Shown here: piece by piece, positions 20,401 to 33,370 of the stretch
Layout: each line of letters starts with the position of its first letter
Position numbering within the stretch: the first letter of the stretch is position 1
Assembly (NCBI RefSeq): GCF_000321225.1
Contig: NW_004450397.1
Span: forward strand, 4,920,019 to 4,984,018
Reading direction: 5' to 3'
Origin: Odobenus rosmarus divergens
Taxonomy: Eukaryota > Chordata > Mammalia > Carnivora > Odobenidae
Length of the DNA: 64,000 nt
Made by a program: the position numbers and the translations under genes
The notes under the pieces: generated by a model
Database searches by the model: none
What the model was told of the DNA's origin: nothing
Seen by the model: the letters and a program-made list of their open reading frames with translations, nothing else

Positions 20401-22619
20401 AATACTTGTGTTGGTCATGCTGGGTCAGGTGCCTACCCATGTGAATGGAATGAGGAAGAAATGAAATCCCCAAATAAAGGGGCGCTGGGGCTAGCCAATC
20501 ACAAATATCCCCTATTGTAAGACAGATCTGAAGGGATGGTTACCAGTCAATAGATAAGTAGTAGGAAGGGTGGGGTGAATTTGATGTGGCTCCTACAGAA
20601 AGAAAGATGGAATTTGTGTAACAGCGTGTCATGGAGGAAGGTGGCCCGTATCTTGGGGTCCTGGGAGAGGAGCAGAATCACATGGCTGGAGGGCCAGATG
20701 GGGTGAGCTTTCAGCGAGCTTTCCATGGCAGCTAAAGAGTTTGCTCTTTGGTGGACCATGAAGGACAACTAGAATGACTTAACAATGCATTAAAGTCAGG
20801 AAAATAAGTCTGGTTTTAGAGTGCTGGGTGGGTCGAGATGGAAGAAATGAAGAGTCACAGGATGGGGGGGACTGTGCCAATAATCCAGGGGAAACTCAGT
20901 GCGGGAGGATCTGAGCCAGGGTATAGCAATGGAACTGGAAAGGCAGGACACTACAGCCACCCAGAGAAGGAGTGAGGAGGAGGAGGCAGAATGATAGGAA
21001 GTTTCTAGGGTCTGGGACTAGCTGTGATCGGGATGACTATTCTGGGTCAAGCTAGTGTCATCTCTCATGGCTGTGTCCAGCAACAGAGGTTTCCACTAAA
21101 AATAGAGAACACTACTAACTTCTCAAGACTGATTTTCAAATACTTTCATCTCAGTCAAGTTCACTGGACCTAGCACCACTGTCCCTGAGCAAGAGTGGTA
21201 TTAACACAATACACCATATGGTATTTTGTCTTTCAAATGGCTGTCTGTGTTGACTTTTTGTCTGCCCTGGAGCAGATTCAAAGTCAGGGAGTTGTTTCTA
21301 ACACTCTTCCAATATTGGAAAAATGTCTGTGGGTTGAGCCTGGGTCTTGATAATATGATTTCTTTTTACACAAAACAAAGAACGCAGATGAGTTTGTTGA
21401 TAGCTGAGTTTCAGGAGTAGTCAGAGGCGGTCGCTAAAATTTCTGCCAGACCACCACTAAAATAAACATGGAGTGGATTTGAGCGGCCAACCTTCAAGTA
21501 ACTTGAACATTGGGAGGCCCCATTTGTGTCCCCCATGGGCCCGGGAGCCCAAAGGAGGGAACCCAGAAAGGACTACACACTCTCTCTCCTGCAGGTAACA
21601 CAAGATTCTGTTCTGGTGTTTCTAACATGGCCCCGTAGCCTTCTACCCCTCTGTTGCCATAATTTCTGTTGAACCAGGAGAAAATGTATGCATCTAGGCT
21701 AGGGAGGTGCTCTCACATGTCTCCAGGGGAGTGTGGTGGGTTAGCTGAAGACTGGGAATGTGCTGACAGACAGGGAGAGAGTCAGAAGACAGCATGGCAT
21801 GTGGTTAAGGGGCTGGAGGGACTGGCTTGAGAGGAGAGGTAGAAGTGCTGACATTAGCTTGCTCTGCACCACCGACGCCCAAAGATGTGGCCTGATAAAA
21901 GGGTGCCAGCCCGTGGTAGGGTGTGGGCTCTGGGGGAGAAGGGGAGATTGTCGCTGTGGCCCGGAGGGACTGGATCAGAGAGGCACAGAGGAAAACATAG
22001 GCTGGGGAAAAGCTGCCTAATGAATAAGGCAGTTAGCCGAGGTTTGCCACTAAGGAATGAGCATTAGCAGGGAGGTGCTAGAACCAGACAGAGATGAACT
22101 TTCAACTCTAAACAGCATCCCACGTAGGGGCAAGAACACTGATGATGGGGCAAGTGGACTGGAAGGGTGTGTCCACCCTAGTTGCTCAGCTAAAGGGTCT
22201 GCCAAACTCACCCCAGCTGCTACTTTTCCTATAGCTAAGGCTGGCACCAAGCCCAAAGAGAGGCTGGTTGGGGTGTGATACAAATCTAAAACTTTGCTTC
22301 CCATTACTGTAACTTTGAGAATGTAACACCTCACTCAAACTGGCCTACTCTTCCTGGTCCAACTTCTTTGCCTGAGAACATCTTTTCAGAACCCAAAGTG
22401 CACATGTCACCTTGGCCATGGGGACTTCCCTGAATACCCTAGGTCAGGGCCATTTCTCCCTCCACTGACTGGGCTCTTCTTTCGGTGCTTCTTTTTCTCC
22501 GTGGTGAATTAAATGTTATCTATGTGCCTGTGTCAATTTCCATTGCTTTGTACCCCTCCTGTTCCTTGTCACCTAGCCCAGCATTTAGTTACTCCTCTAG
22601 TTGCTATTATAATTAGAAT
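20401..22619. other. Anonymous sequence
   Basis: About 20560-20960 may belong to the unclassified repeat seen at 6.9 kb. The rest holds nothing I recognise. Open frames are all under 100 codons and show no known domain. Confidence 0.4.
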
Positions 22620-22700
22620 GTACTGAGTGCATTTATTAAGCACTAAGTGGCATGATTCCATTTATTGTTCACAAAAATATTAAAAGATGGTTTCTATTGT
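22620..22700 (-). mobile_element. MIR fragment
   Basis: GTGCATTTATTAAGCACTAAGTGGCATGATTCC followed by CACAAAAATATTAAAAGATGG follows the reversed 3' part of MIR. Confidence 0.4.
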
Positions 22701-23497
22701 TTTCTGATTTTTAGATTGCATTACCTATGAACATGCCTAATGGAATATATATGTATGTATATATGTTTGTTGTTTTTGTTCTTGCTATCAGATTGAAAGA
22801 AATAAAATTGTTGTATCAGGGTTGAGGGGATGTTGAGTACATCTTCCTCATTCTGATATTTCCTTCTAAGTGCAGGGGATTCCACTAGATGAACACTCCT
22901 GGTCTCCTCTCATCTGTTCACTCCTTCCCTGGAGAAGTAACCCAATTTGGTGAATTTGGAAGGGAACGTGTAGTCTGGTCCCCTCTCTGTGCTCTTTCTT
23001 TTGGAGTGGGCCCACCCATGGGAAACTTATGCTTTATCTTGCCCCTCTAGGTCTTGAGATTTTGACAGGCAGAATCCACCCTACAGGGGAGTCTGCCCCA
23101 GCCCAGCAAGGTCTGCAACAGGGTAGGGACTGCTGTACAATTCTGGGATTCAGAATGAGAAAACCCACTTGTCCCCAGATTAAGCCACATTCATCAGGTT
23201 TAATAGTAACAAAGGTGATATTTTACTCTCCATCTGCTTTATTCTTTTTTCTTCTATCTCTGTGGGTTCAGGATTCTGGTGGGAAAGGGGTGGTATTTAT
23301 GGTGTGCCCTCAAGCTTTGTCCCACCTGATGACTAGCTGGAAGAGGGGTGTGGGATTCTGCATATTGGGTTGGGGTGGGGGTGGGAAAATCTAGGAAGTT
23401 GTTGTGAAGGCTGATGCTAAAGACCATCTTTACTAGTTTCTGAAAGGGCCTATATTACTCTGAAGGGTGAGCAAGATGAGACCATGTTGAAAGGGTC
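22701..23497. other. Anonymous sequence
   Basis: A short AT-alternating tract (ATATATATGTATGTATATATG) lies near 22745-22768. I recognise no gene. Confidence 0.4.
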
Positions 23498-23519
23498 TTT
23501 TTTTTTTTTTAAGATTTTA
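23498..23519 (-). mobile_element. Inverted SINE tail fragment
   Basis: A run of 13 T followed by AAGATTTTA is the reversed A-rich tail of a SINEC. It directly abuts the head of the plus-strand SINE at 23520. See findings. Confidence 0.7.
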
Positions 23520-23708
23520 GGGCCACCTGGGTGGCTTAATCGGTTAAGCGTCTGCCTTTGGCTCAGGTCATGATCCCAGGGTCCTGGGATTGAGCCCCGC
23601 ATCGAGCTCCCTGCTCAGCAGGAGGCCTGCTTCTCCCTTTCCCTCTGCTGCTCCCCTTGCTCGTGCTCTCTCTCTCTCTCTCTCTCTCTCAAATAAATAA
23701 ATAAAATT
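23520..23708 (+). mobile_element. SINEC
   Basis: The element runs from GGGCCACCTGGGTGGCTTAATC through TTAAGCGTCTGCCTTTGGCTC, GGTCATGATCCCAGGGTCC, GCTCCCTGCTCAGCAGG and CTGCTTCTCCC to a (TC)n tract (about 23666-23690) and AAATAAATAAATAAAA. It lacks a long A-tail and has no clear target-site duplication. The minus frame 23568-24023 includes this SINE and is not a gene. Confidence 0.92.
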
Positions 23709-25049
23709 GAGAGAGTGATGATATTTAATGATATCCTCCTTGGAGGAGGGGTGTGGAGGAGAGGGGACAGTTAGAAGTTGGGGGGCACCTGCAGGGGAAG
23801 AATGAGACATGGCAATTGGATCTGAGGAGCAGGAGAGAGCCACTGTGTGTCTGGGTCCGGGAGGGCCGAGTCTTTTGAAGACAGGACAGATAAAGATGAC
23901 TTCTGGCTGACCCTCCTTCCTTGACCTCTTTACAGTTCCCTCCACATCTGCCTTAAATCCTCCAAAATGTTGCTCCTGGCAAATTGAGAGTGTGCAGTCA
24001 AGCAGGTATCTGTGCCACACCATAATTGTTCCAGTGACCTAAATTTTGGGATGGAGACAGCATTCCATTTCTCTTCTTCAAGAGCTGGATTCTGGCCCTG
24101 GGGTCTCCCACTGCTCTCTGTGTTTCCCTGCACCCCCACTGCAAGTCTGTGACCCTTCCTTAGGGGAGCGGGGCTGGGAGCCAGGATGGAGGCTCATGCA
24201 CACGCATGCCTGTGTCTCGGGTGTTCTCAAGTCCAGAAGGAGCAGGAGGGGGAGGCTTGGCGGGCAAGGCAGGCCCGGGCAGACCGATGAGGAGCCAGAA
24301 AGGAGAAGGGTCTTTTGTACAGGGGCCCTGGCTCTGTGCAGGAGTGGGGAGGCTGGAGAAGGGCCTTTCTGGCTGCACAGGAGGTGTCTTGAGGGTGGGT
24401 TTGGCTAAGAGAACCAACTTGTTATAACCTCTCCTGCTGCCCCCATGAGAGATTCCCCCCAACACCCCTCCCCTCTGTGCCTGTCAGATTCCTTTCCAGG
24501 CCAGGGAGGGAGGGAGGGGTTGCTCACCAAGGCAGCTGTGAGCTCATGGAAAGAGCACTGGGCTCAGAGGGAACTTGGGATCAAGTCCTGCTTGGGATTC
24601 TATTTGGGTTTGTTGTTCTTTGAAGGCAGAAACAAATATAAACAAACAACGGATAGCTAGAAAATCTTGTCTCTGTCTCCATCTTCTCGTCTCTGCGGTG
24701 AGGAGAGCGGCACCCACCCCACGAGGCTGACAGGAATGAGCAAGAGGTAACTTGCACGAAAGCAAGGACCCTGCTTGGTCCTGTGTGAATGCCAAACAAG
24801 GCAGCATGGCGCGGGCATGAAGAACTACAGCCAGAATGACTGGAATCGGATCTCCTGGGCCTGTCTTTAGTTAACGTCTGGATACATCATTCACTGTGGA
24901 CCTTTCTGTATTAATTTGGACTTCTAAAGAGACCTGGCGTTAAAATATCATTTATCTCGATTACCGAATTGTGGGTGTCCCCTCTTACATTTTGTGCCCA
25001 GGGCACATGACTAGCCTGGCCCTAGGCCCAGCACTCTTGGCCTTGTCTC
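23709..25049. other. Anonymous sequence, MIR trace near 24.56 kb
   Basis: AGAGCACTGGGCTCAGAGGGAACTTGGGATCAAGTCCTG at about 24552-24590 looks like a MIR front. Otherwise I recognise nothing. Confidence 0.4.
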
Positions 25050-25235
25050 TTATAACCAAATCTCTTAATTCTCTGTGCCTCAGCCTCCTCATCTGGAAAA
25101 TGGGAACAATCATGACGCCCCTCAGGCCTGTGCTGAGGGTGAAATGTGTTAGCACATATGTCCCCATCTTCATCTTCAACAGGACCTGGTACCTAATAAG
25201 CACTCCGTGAGTGTTAGCCATGATTCCTGTGCTGC
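25050..25235 (+). mobile_element. MIR SINE
   Basis: AAATCTCTTAATTCTCTGTGCCTCAGCCTCCTCATCTGGAAAATGGGAACAATCATGACG and the later CCTAATAAGCACTCCGTGAGTGTTAG are in MIR order. Confidence 0.65.
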
Positions 25236-25769
25236 TGTTGGCCTTAGGATTGTGACTCATTCTGCCCACTCGGGGAGGGACCCTTCCAGACCAGAGGTTC
25301 TCCGTGGAGGGCGAGGGGGATGAGCTGCTCTCTGGGCACAGAAACAGGTCAGATTAAGGAGCCCGGAAGGCTCTGGGTCCTGAGCCAGGGCAGGGTTGCG
25401 TGGGGGCTTCGTTGGAGCCCCAGCGGGAGGGTGCAGGGGAGAGGCGAGTTGGCCAAGCCCTTGCAGAAAGTGCTGGCTGTGCAACTGCTCTCCAGAGACA
25501 ACACGAGTTGCCTCAACAGCTTTTCCTTTCGGGGTTTGTTTAACATTTCAAACAAAAATAAAATAAATAACTGCAGTGTTTATGGAAACCTAAGACAGAA
25601 ATGAAGACGACTGAGGAGAACGCAAAGTGGAAGCCGGCCAGGAGGGGGTTTAGAAGATCCCCCTTCCTTGGCGTTAGCAGCTTTGTGCTTGGGTTTGTTA
25701 GCTCTTCCCACCACACCCATGCGTCTCTCCCTGGCAACCCCTCCACGGCCACGCACAAGTTCACATGCG
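25236..25769. other. Anonymous sequence
   Basis: I recognise no gene. An AT-rich word set (AACAAAAATAAAATAAATAAC) lies near 25550-25570. Confidence 0.4.
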
Positions 25770-25856
25770 TGAGTGTGCGAGCATGCTCACACCCATGGGC
25801 ACACACCCAGGCACCTACACTCACATGCACACACACACTCACACGTGCTCCCTTCC
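25770..25856. repeat. CA-rich degenerate tract
   Basis: Interrupted CACACA and CACATG units form a decayed microsatellite. It generates the long plus frame 25601-26068, which I reject as coding. Confidence 0.65.
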
Positions 25857-25935
25857 CCATGGGAGGCACACGCTTCAGACACCACCTCACACATCTCTCT
25901 CTCTCTCTTCTGAAATGCTTCCACTCACTTTCTCC

Positions 25936-25986
25936 TGACTTTTTTCTTCCTTCCTTCCTTCTTTCCTTCCTTCCTTCCTTCTTTTT
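25936..25986. repeat. (TTCC)n microsatellite
   Basis: CTTCC units with two CTTTCC variants extend over about 50 bases. This homopyrimidine tract can form triplex DNA in principle. Confidence 0.85.
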
Positions 25987-26872
25987 GAACGAAGAACCTC
26001 ATGAACTCATCTGGCCAGATGGTGCACGTGTCTTTAGCCCCTTCAGTCCCATGAAGTTTTTCCCCTGACCTTCCCTCTCCATAGACCAAGCTGGAGTTGC
26101 TTTTATGTTGGTAAGACCTGCTCCAGTCCCAGCTCCCTGGAATGGGGGAGTGGGCAGAGGGAGCAGGTCCCCACAAGGGAAAACTTTTGCATAAGTCTTT
26201 GCCTATCAGTACCTTAAGCATATGCAGACCATTTTATTCCTCCATGCCTTTATTTATTTATTTTTGGGGTTTTTTTTGCACCTTCTTCTTTTCCCACCTA
26301 GTCTCATTTCAGCAGACTCCATCACAGGAGAGAGGCGCTGCCAGAAGTGAGGAGACCATAAAAGAAAGGGATGAGAACGTAAGGCTTCCCAGAAGTGTGT
26401 GCAAAGTCTCCGGGCCTTTCCCAGAGAGCACAGCCCCAAAAGCCCAGCTCTCGGCTCCCAACACAAGTTGGGGGCATTTCCAGGAATCCAAGCATCTAGG
26501 CGCCTGGGACACCTCAGCCTCTTGGCCCCACTGGTGAAGGGACCATGACGCAGGGGACAGCACAGATCCTGAAAACCCTAGATTGCCTCCATGTTTTTCT
26601 CCTCATCCCAGGTGGCCACTATGCCTCGGCAGGGCTGGCTGTCCACTGATAGCCCTCACCCCCATGTGTAAGGCTCCAGCCTGTAGAGGCAGAGGGCTCA
26701 TCATCTCTTAGCCCAGGGCCTCATGGGTTGACTGCCTGCAAGCACTGAAGATCCATGCTGCCATTTTTGAGAACAGAGCCCTGGGCCCACAGAGGAGCAG
26801 GGGCTGATGTCTGGAGGGAGCCAAGCACTCGCAGATGTCAGGCTCCTCAGTCATCTCGGCTTAGCTGGGGAC
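25987..26872. other. Anonymous sequence
   Basis: I recognise no gene. A short T-rich tract lies at about 26249-26278. Confidence 0.4.
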
Positions 26873-26953
26873 ATCACTTCTCTGGAGTCTCAGTGTCTTC
26901 ATCTGTAAATTGGGAACGCCACCTCACAGGATTGTAAGAATTAAATTTAAACA
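26873..26953 (+). mobile_element. MIR fragment
   Basis: GAGTCTCAGTGTCTTCATCTGTAAATTGGGAACGCCACCTCACAGGATTGTAAGAATTAAA matches the central MIR. Confidence 0.6.
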
Positions 26954-28989
26954 AGGGATTTTTAGCAGAACGTCCCAGGAGTCCACACAGAACAAGGTGC
27001 ATTTATGGACATGTATTTCCTCTCCTTTCCTGGCTCTCCCTCTCTTTGAATAACCACTACAGTAACTGTGGAAAGAGGGGTGCAGTAGACCAAGACCTTT
27101 AATGATTTCTAAGCAATGTGTTATGATGAATACCTTGGTATTTTTACATACTCCACAGAGTAAGAAAATCATGTTGGTCAAAGTACAAAGTGTGTCCTTC
27201 CAGATCCCCGGGGACTTACATCAGCTTTCCTATTCCCAACTTCCCTGTCCCCTTCATCCCTCAAACCTCCAGGCAGAGGAGAAAAGATCTTTCTTATGAA
27301 ACTCAGAGCCACAAATTTGTCCTGGGCCCATCTTTTCCCTGGTGTGAGGCATCTACCTACGATTCACTAACTATTTGGAGAGACAGTCTAAGGGCTTCAC
27401 GGGCAGGGGATGACCTTCCTCCTCCATACTTGCACCTCTGATCCACTCTTCCCATACCCACTGGAGAAGAATCTGCTCTTGCAAAGCAAAGGAAGTGCTG
27501 GACATGGTCCTTTTCTTCAACTCACTTATGCAGATAAATTGTAGTCTTAGAGAAGCACAGAAATACCTACAATACAAGGCTGACTAAGAGACTGGGCTGC
27601 TCAGAGGTCATTTCAAGGAGAACCTGACATTTACTGTCAAGTCTGAAATGTAAGTGGTGTGTGATATGGGTATGGACAGATCCACTTGAGAAAGCACCAG
27701 GCAGTGGGGACAGCAGGTGGCAGGAATGGGAGGCCACACTTGCCTGGATGCTCAGATCCCTTCAGGAACCTTAGAGATAATGTTGGAGGATTCTTTAGCT
27801 GGATATTCTCCTTAGGTCCCTCTAGTAGGGTATGCCGCTCTTCTTCAGCCTGCTCAGGGCCCTGGATGCTGCCTCCGGGATGCACTCATGGGCTCCCTTG
27901 CTTGCTGGCTCCTGTTTGGGGTTGAAAGAGGAGGAAGAGGCCAGGAGGTATCTTCCCTAGGTATCCCTCATGCCAGGCTGCAGGGACAGCAACCCTTTCT
28001 TACAGCCAGAGTGCTCATAGCTGCTCCCTCCTCTTGTCCTCATGGACCTGGGGATGGTGAAGGCTCTTTAGGTTGGATCTTAGCAGGGCAGGAGAGTCTC
28101 CAGCTCTTGTTAATTTCCCTTAACCCTGCTCTACCTTGTAGATAACTCCTTCCTTCAGTTCTGTCCTGTGTCTCAGCCTACACACCCTCTGTTCCCAGTG
28201 GGCTTGTGGTTGATACAGATACTTGAGGGCCACGTTGTGGAGACGGCTAAATGACAGGGTGATGAGACCAGAGGCAGCACGTGGGGAGACACTTCTCACA
28301 GTTCCTGGCTGAGTTCTGGGCACAGTAATGAGTACTTAGCACATAGCTACTGACCGAGCCTTAGGGACTCCACAACTCCGAGGGCCGACTTTTCAAAGAG
28401 GGCTTTGAAGCCATCATCCCAGGGGAGATAATCTAGGTCAGAGACACTGCTGTGGAGAGGGTGCAAGTGGGCAAGCGTGGGAGCCGACAGAGTAGATGGT
28501 GGGGCTGCAAACAGCCTGGCCCAGTGGCCCAGCAGCGGGGGTAGGGATCAGGGGCGGGCACGTATCCCCAGCCCTGCTGCAATTCTGTCCTCTAACTGTG
28601 CTGCTGGGAACCACAGAGCACTCCTCATTAGCATTTATGAGCTTATTATAAGCGTCCGAGAACAACACCAACAAAAGGGCTAAGTTCCTCTAGAGTTGGC
28701 TTTTTCATTTCTTTCGTTTTTTATTTTTTTGGAAAAAAAAATCATCCTTCACATAAAGCCCTGATTTATAGAATTCAGACATAACCAGGCAGCTCCCCAT
28801 TTTGCTATTTCAACTCCCTTTGGAATAATTTTGGGAATGAACAAAAAGTCACAGGGGCAGAAAATCCAGCCCACGCCACAACTTTGCTGGCCTGGCCCCA
28901 GGGCTGGTTTCTCTGACCAGCCTGCAGTGTGTGTTCAAAAGCTGGGTTGGAGGACCTGAGGCTGCCGTGGTCTGCAGAAGGAGCCAAAG
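26954..28989. other. Anonymous sequence
   Basis: I recognise no gene. The AT-rich stretch 28620-28800 (GAGCTTATTATAAGCG and following) is repeat-free by eye. Whether it is conserved between species cannot be judged here. Confidence 0.4.
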
Positions 28990-29165
28990 ACACAGTATCC
29001 CCAAGGTATAGGGTGAAATCCCTGCTCTCATGCTCATTAGCTTTGAGGCCGTGGGTTTGTTTCTCAATCTCACTGAGTTTTGGTTCCCTTGTCTATAAAG
29101 CAAGAATGAGGAGTGTATCTAACTCATCATTTTATTACAATGAATTCATAAATGGCAGCTTAACC
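28990..29165 (+). mobile_element. MIR SINE
   Basis: GAAATCCCTGCTCTCATGCTCATTAGC, GTGGGTTTGTTTCTCAATCTC, GAGTTTTGGTTCCCTTGTCTATAAAGCAAGAATG are in MIR order but diverged. Confidence 0.5.
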
Positions 29166-29864
29166 AGAACAGAAGGGAGGAGAAATGGTGGTCAGTGAAA
29201 CCAAGGATTTCCTTGTTGAATTGAATTTCCCTTTACCACAGTAGGAGATTTCCTTGTGGGAGGGATGCTGAGAATGTTCTGTGTATTTTTAATCTATGGC
29301 CATATTATTGGTTATTTTGTGCCAAAGTGAGTGCCTAGCACACAACCTTTCTTTCCTTGCCAGACCACCCCCCATGCATAGAATGAAGACAGCCAGTGTT
29401 CTTAACACTCATTGGCATTTCCATCTGGCTATGTCCTTCTTAGATTCCACTGCTCCCCAGTTGTTTGCATCCTCCCAATAAAGTCAATTAAACAAACGTG
29501 TGTACCACCTATGTGCCAAAACCTTCATGTGGTACCCCCATCATTTTCCAATAGCTCTAAAAGTAGATGTTACTCCCCTTTTTTTTACAGATCAAGATAC
29601 TTAGTATCTATCACATTAGGTAGTGTTCAGGGCACCACCGGACCCAGCCTCCAAGCCCCAAGTGTGATCAGTGCCAGGTTTTTCTCCCAACTGATCATAA
29701 GTCACAGGTCAATTCTCCAGTCTAACCCATTCAATGCAAAACTCCGCCCCCCCAAAAAAATCCCAAACCCCAAATGAGATGAAACAGACTGCACTAACTT
29801 TAAAAAAAACAACCCCAATCCTTTAGCCAGATCTTGGCTACAAGATGGACCATATAATACAGAT
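29166..29864. other. Anonymous sequence
   Basis: I recognise no gene or complete repeat. Confidence 0.4.
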
Positions 29865-30120
29865 AACTAACTTTTCTTCAGTGTTTACTATGTACCGGGA
29901 GTTTGTTTCCAGCACATTTTCTATGGACTGTCTCATTTAATCCTCAGTCTCTCACTATGAAGTAGGTACTTTTATTACCCCCATTTTATAAATAAAGGAA
30001 CTATGCCACAGAAAGGTAAAAGAATTTACCATGTTTCTACTGCAAGGTGGCCAGCATTTGAGCCCCAGCATTTGCCCTAAAGCTGAGCTCTTACTCTCTC
30101 CACCATCGGCAGTATGATGG
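29865..30120 (-). mobile_element. MIR SINE
   Basis: GTGTTTACTATGTACCGGGAG, CTCATTTAATCCTCAG, TATGAAGTAGGTACTTTTATTACCCCCATTTTATAAATAAAGGAACTATGC and GTAAAAGAATTTACC follow reversed MIR order. Confidence 0.7.
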
Positions 30121-30279
30121 AGCTGATTTGACAGGGGCTTGCTCAGTTAGTAGAATGTGCTTCTGTTACTGGTCCTGTGAACCCTCTGATCTGTTTGTTT
30201 GTGAGACAGTTATCCACCAGCTCACCCACATCACAGCAATGATAGTTGCAGCTCCCACCTCTTGCATGCCTATTTAGTA

Positions 30280-30430
30280 GTGCACACCTGGACCAGGAGG
30301 CATTCATTTTCATGACAATCCTGTAAAAAGTGTGTTACTGGCCCCATTTTGCAGATGAAGAATTTGACTCTGTCTAAAATCATATGGTAAGGAAATGGTA
30401 AAACAGGAATTCCAACCCAAATTTGTTTTT
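30280..30430 (-). mobile_element. MIR SINE
   Basis: TTCATGACAATCCTGTAAAAAGTGTGTTACTGGCCCCATTTTGCAGATGAAGAATTTGAC and the following GGTAAGGAAATGG block match a reversed MIR core. Confidence 0.65.
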
Positions 30431-33244
30431 TCTGAAAATCCAGGGAATGGAGTTGAAGCCCAGAGAATATATTTTGCCTGTATTTATTCTTTAGTTTGCA
30501 AAGTGATTGGTTATTAAACAAACAAAAAAATAAAGACAAAAACAACAACAACAACAAACCTTGGGTGAAAAACAAGCTCCAATTTAATTTACTAGTAAAT
30601 AATGGGCACTGCCTCTTTCATACATTTTACTTATGAGACACCCCAATATTAAATCAGTCAATAGTTTTCTTTGCTGTCTGCATGTCTGCCTTAGATACAT
30701 AAGGACTTGGACCTCTTCTCTGTGTCTCTGGGAATGGTGTCTCTTCTCTGGGCCAGATGCCAGGAAGCCCCGGGTGAGTGCCTTTGAACAATGCTGACAT
30801 GGAACATAACTACAGAAGCCAGCCCTTGAGGTCCCCAAAGGTAGGGCTGCAGCCCTGGGTCCTTTGCAGAAGTAAGCCATCCTTTTCCAAAGTTATGCAT
30901 TCTTCCCCCCTCAGAGCAATAACTCCAGGCACAGTCCTCAAAGCAAATAGTTGTGTTACAGTAGAGGCATGTACAGCCAATTTTTCTGTTTGTCAAGCAC
31001 ATTTTAAAACTTTGGCTGCCAATGGTGGGCCTTCCATGGAGCTCAGAACTCTAAGTCTCTGTCCCAGGCTTCTGGGCTCACGTTCCTATGTGATGTTAAT
31101 ACCCAGAGGATCAGCCAACCACCAAACGTGGGCAGTTGGAAGAACTGAGCTTCAGTGGACACATACTTAGCGTTGCCAAACACATTTTCTTCTCAATCCT
31201 TTTTTTTTTTTTCAGTATGGTTTAGTATTACTCAAGAATCAGCTTAAATCTCCTAATACCAGGTATCCAATCATCCCACAGGAGAGTCATAAGCTCCTAG
31301 CCCCTGAGATCCCATAGCTCCTAGAGCACGAAGATCCAAAAGTGTCTGAGCTGTTTGGAAAGCTGGATTGGAAAGCTGTTTGGAAAGAATAGATGCTCAG
31401 GTCCCTATTAGGCTCGTGGACAATGATGGATATAGAGAAAATGACAGCACCTGGGAAAAGGATGGTAAGGAAGCCAGAACTCTTATGTCTACCTGCTTAC
31501 TTGACTATGGGAATGCACTAGCTTTAGTTACTTATTTAGCTTTTGTTCCATTATGACTGTGATAGAATAAAAACTATTTAGCCACTAAAATAGAACTTGA
31601 ATGCAGTTCATATTCTTAATCTCACATATTTTTAATACAACATCGGGCAACCTCTTCATCATTCTCTGCCCTATTTTTTTCCTATTCCTTTTTCTCCTCC
31701 CTTCCTCTCTCTCCCTCTGTTATTTCTGTGAACTCTTCTTGTTTTTCTCCTCCCTGCCTTTTCTCCTCAATATGTAAATAATCCAGAATACTCACACTTA
31801 CCAAAGTTGCCATTGCTCATCTACTAGCTACTAGAGATGCCCCTGGGATGGTGGAAACGTTAGGTAGGAAAAATCTAGATGGCATTGGTTTCCTTCAAAG
31901 GAACATATTCATGCAGGCATACTATGGCCACATTGCTTGTTTAGTACAACTAGCCTAGATTGTACGTTGTCTTTGGAGAATGTGGTGGTATGATCCCTGG
32001 CATCATCTTTTCCTTCTTCTCATTTCCTGGATTGGAGACCCATGCTTGCTCCTGTTGGGTTGAAGTTTGTAACATAAGTAACTCCCTCTGCCTGATAAAT
32101 AGAAAGGGGATTAGATTCTCACCCAAGAGGAATGGGAATTGGAATTTAATGTGAGAATATGCATCCTCAGAAACATTGGGGAGACCAGAATTCCTGAAAG
32201 CACTATTCTTGGAAGACTTATATGTGCCTTCTCTACTCCATCATGTCCTCTCTCAACCCCCTGGCTTGGGGTTGATATCAAGCATGGGTGAGGACTTTCC
32301 TTGAAACTTTGTCAGATACCCACTGAGTCAGTTACTCTTTGAACTTTTGACAATGAACAGATATCTGGGTGACCAACCCAATCCAACCTGACCCAAATGA
32401 ACTCGCTCAGATGTTTGATGTTTTGAAAGAAACTTGAGAAGTGTGTCAGGAATTTTAAATGTCCTCTTTATTTTTCTCTGTCTCCGTTTTCTGCCAATAA
32501 TTATTACTAAATTGAGTTTTGGGGGCAGTCCCTATCTGGCCAAATACCCTACGCCCAGTAACAGCCTGGGTTATTACTGTCCTTAAAGTATAGAACTCCA
32601 GTGATTCTTTCCATAACTTTTTTTTTAAGACTCAGCACTTAGAGGAATTCACTTGTAAAGAACTCTTCATTTATATCCACTCTAAAATTCAGTGATTTTA
32701 AATAATGAAGGAAAACTGAAGTGAGCATACTGGTCTCTCTGAATCTCTATGGTAAGAATCTCATTTGCAGCTCCTGAAAGCCTTATTCATCTTAGGAGTG
32801 GACGGAGTCTCCTATGAAGCCATGCCATACCTAGGGCTTTAATTTTGTGGTCTGTATCTCAGTAGAAAACTGCAAGAAATGCCTGCCTCCTTTATCCCCT
32901 GCAGTGTGTGCCTGTTCTAATCAAATTGTTGGCAGGGTCGGCAACTCCTTTCTAAGCAACTTGATTCACAACAGAATGATTCCCCTTCAATGCCAATCTA
33001 AACAAATGCCATCAACATCATCCCAGAAAGTATTAAAAACAGAAGAGTTCCTTTGTGACTCTGATTGGCTCTGTGACTTCCTTGGGGCAATTGTTGGTCT
33101 CAGGCTTGCGTCTCCTAATCATCCAAAATGTGGGTGGGCCATGTCCCACCCCAACCGTGGTTGTGAGCTCAGATGATTCACTCAACTTTCATCATAGAGC
33201 AATAATCAAATTCAGTTGTATGGTTCACAACAGGCCCCCAGAGT
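30431..33244. other. Anonymous sequence
   Basis: An AAC-rich low-complexity stretch lies at about 30517-30560, a T-run at 31200-31213, and a pyrimidine-rich tract at about 31665-31770. TGTTTGGAAAG occurs twice in a local duplication near 31352-31388. No gene is recognised. Confidence 0.4.
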
Positions 33245-33370
33245 TGTCATTGCATCTGATCCTCATAACGACCCTGTGAGCTCAGAGAGGTTAAGGGACT
33301 TGTCTGATACCATGTAACCAGGAATTGAATGCTTGGTATCTGATGTCAATTTCTGCACCGCATGATCTTC
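33245..33370 (-). mobile_element. MIR SINE
   Basis: CATCTGATCCTCATAACGACCCTGTGAGC, CAGAGAGGTTAAGGGACTTG and CCAGGAATTGAATGC follow reversed MIR. Confidence 0.6.

Noticed and set aside
23568..24023. 151-codon minus-strand open frame
   Set aside because: Its C-terminal part is the antisense of a SINE, including an ERERERERA-type run from the TC tract.
25601..26068. 155-codon plus-strand open frame
   Set aside because: Much of it is the translation of a CA-rich tract and a TTCC microsatellite.
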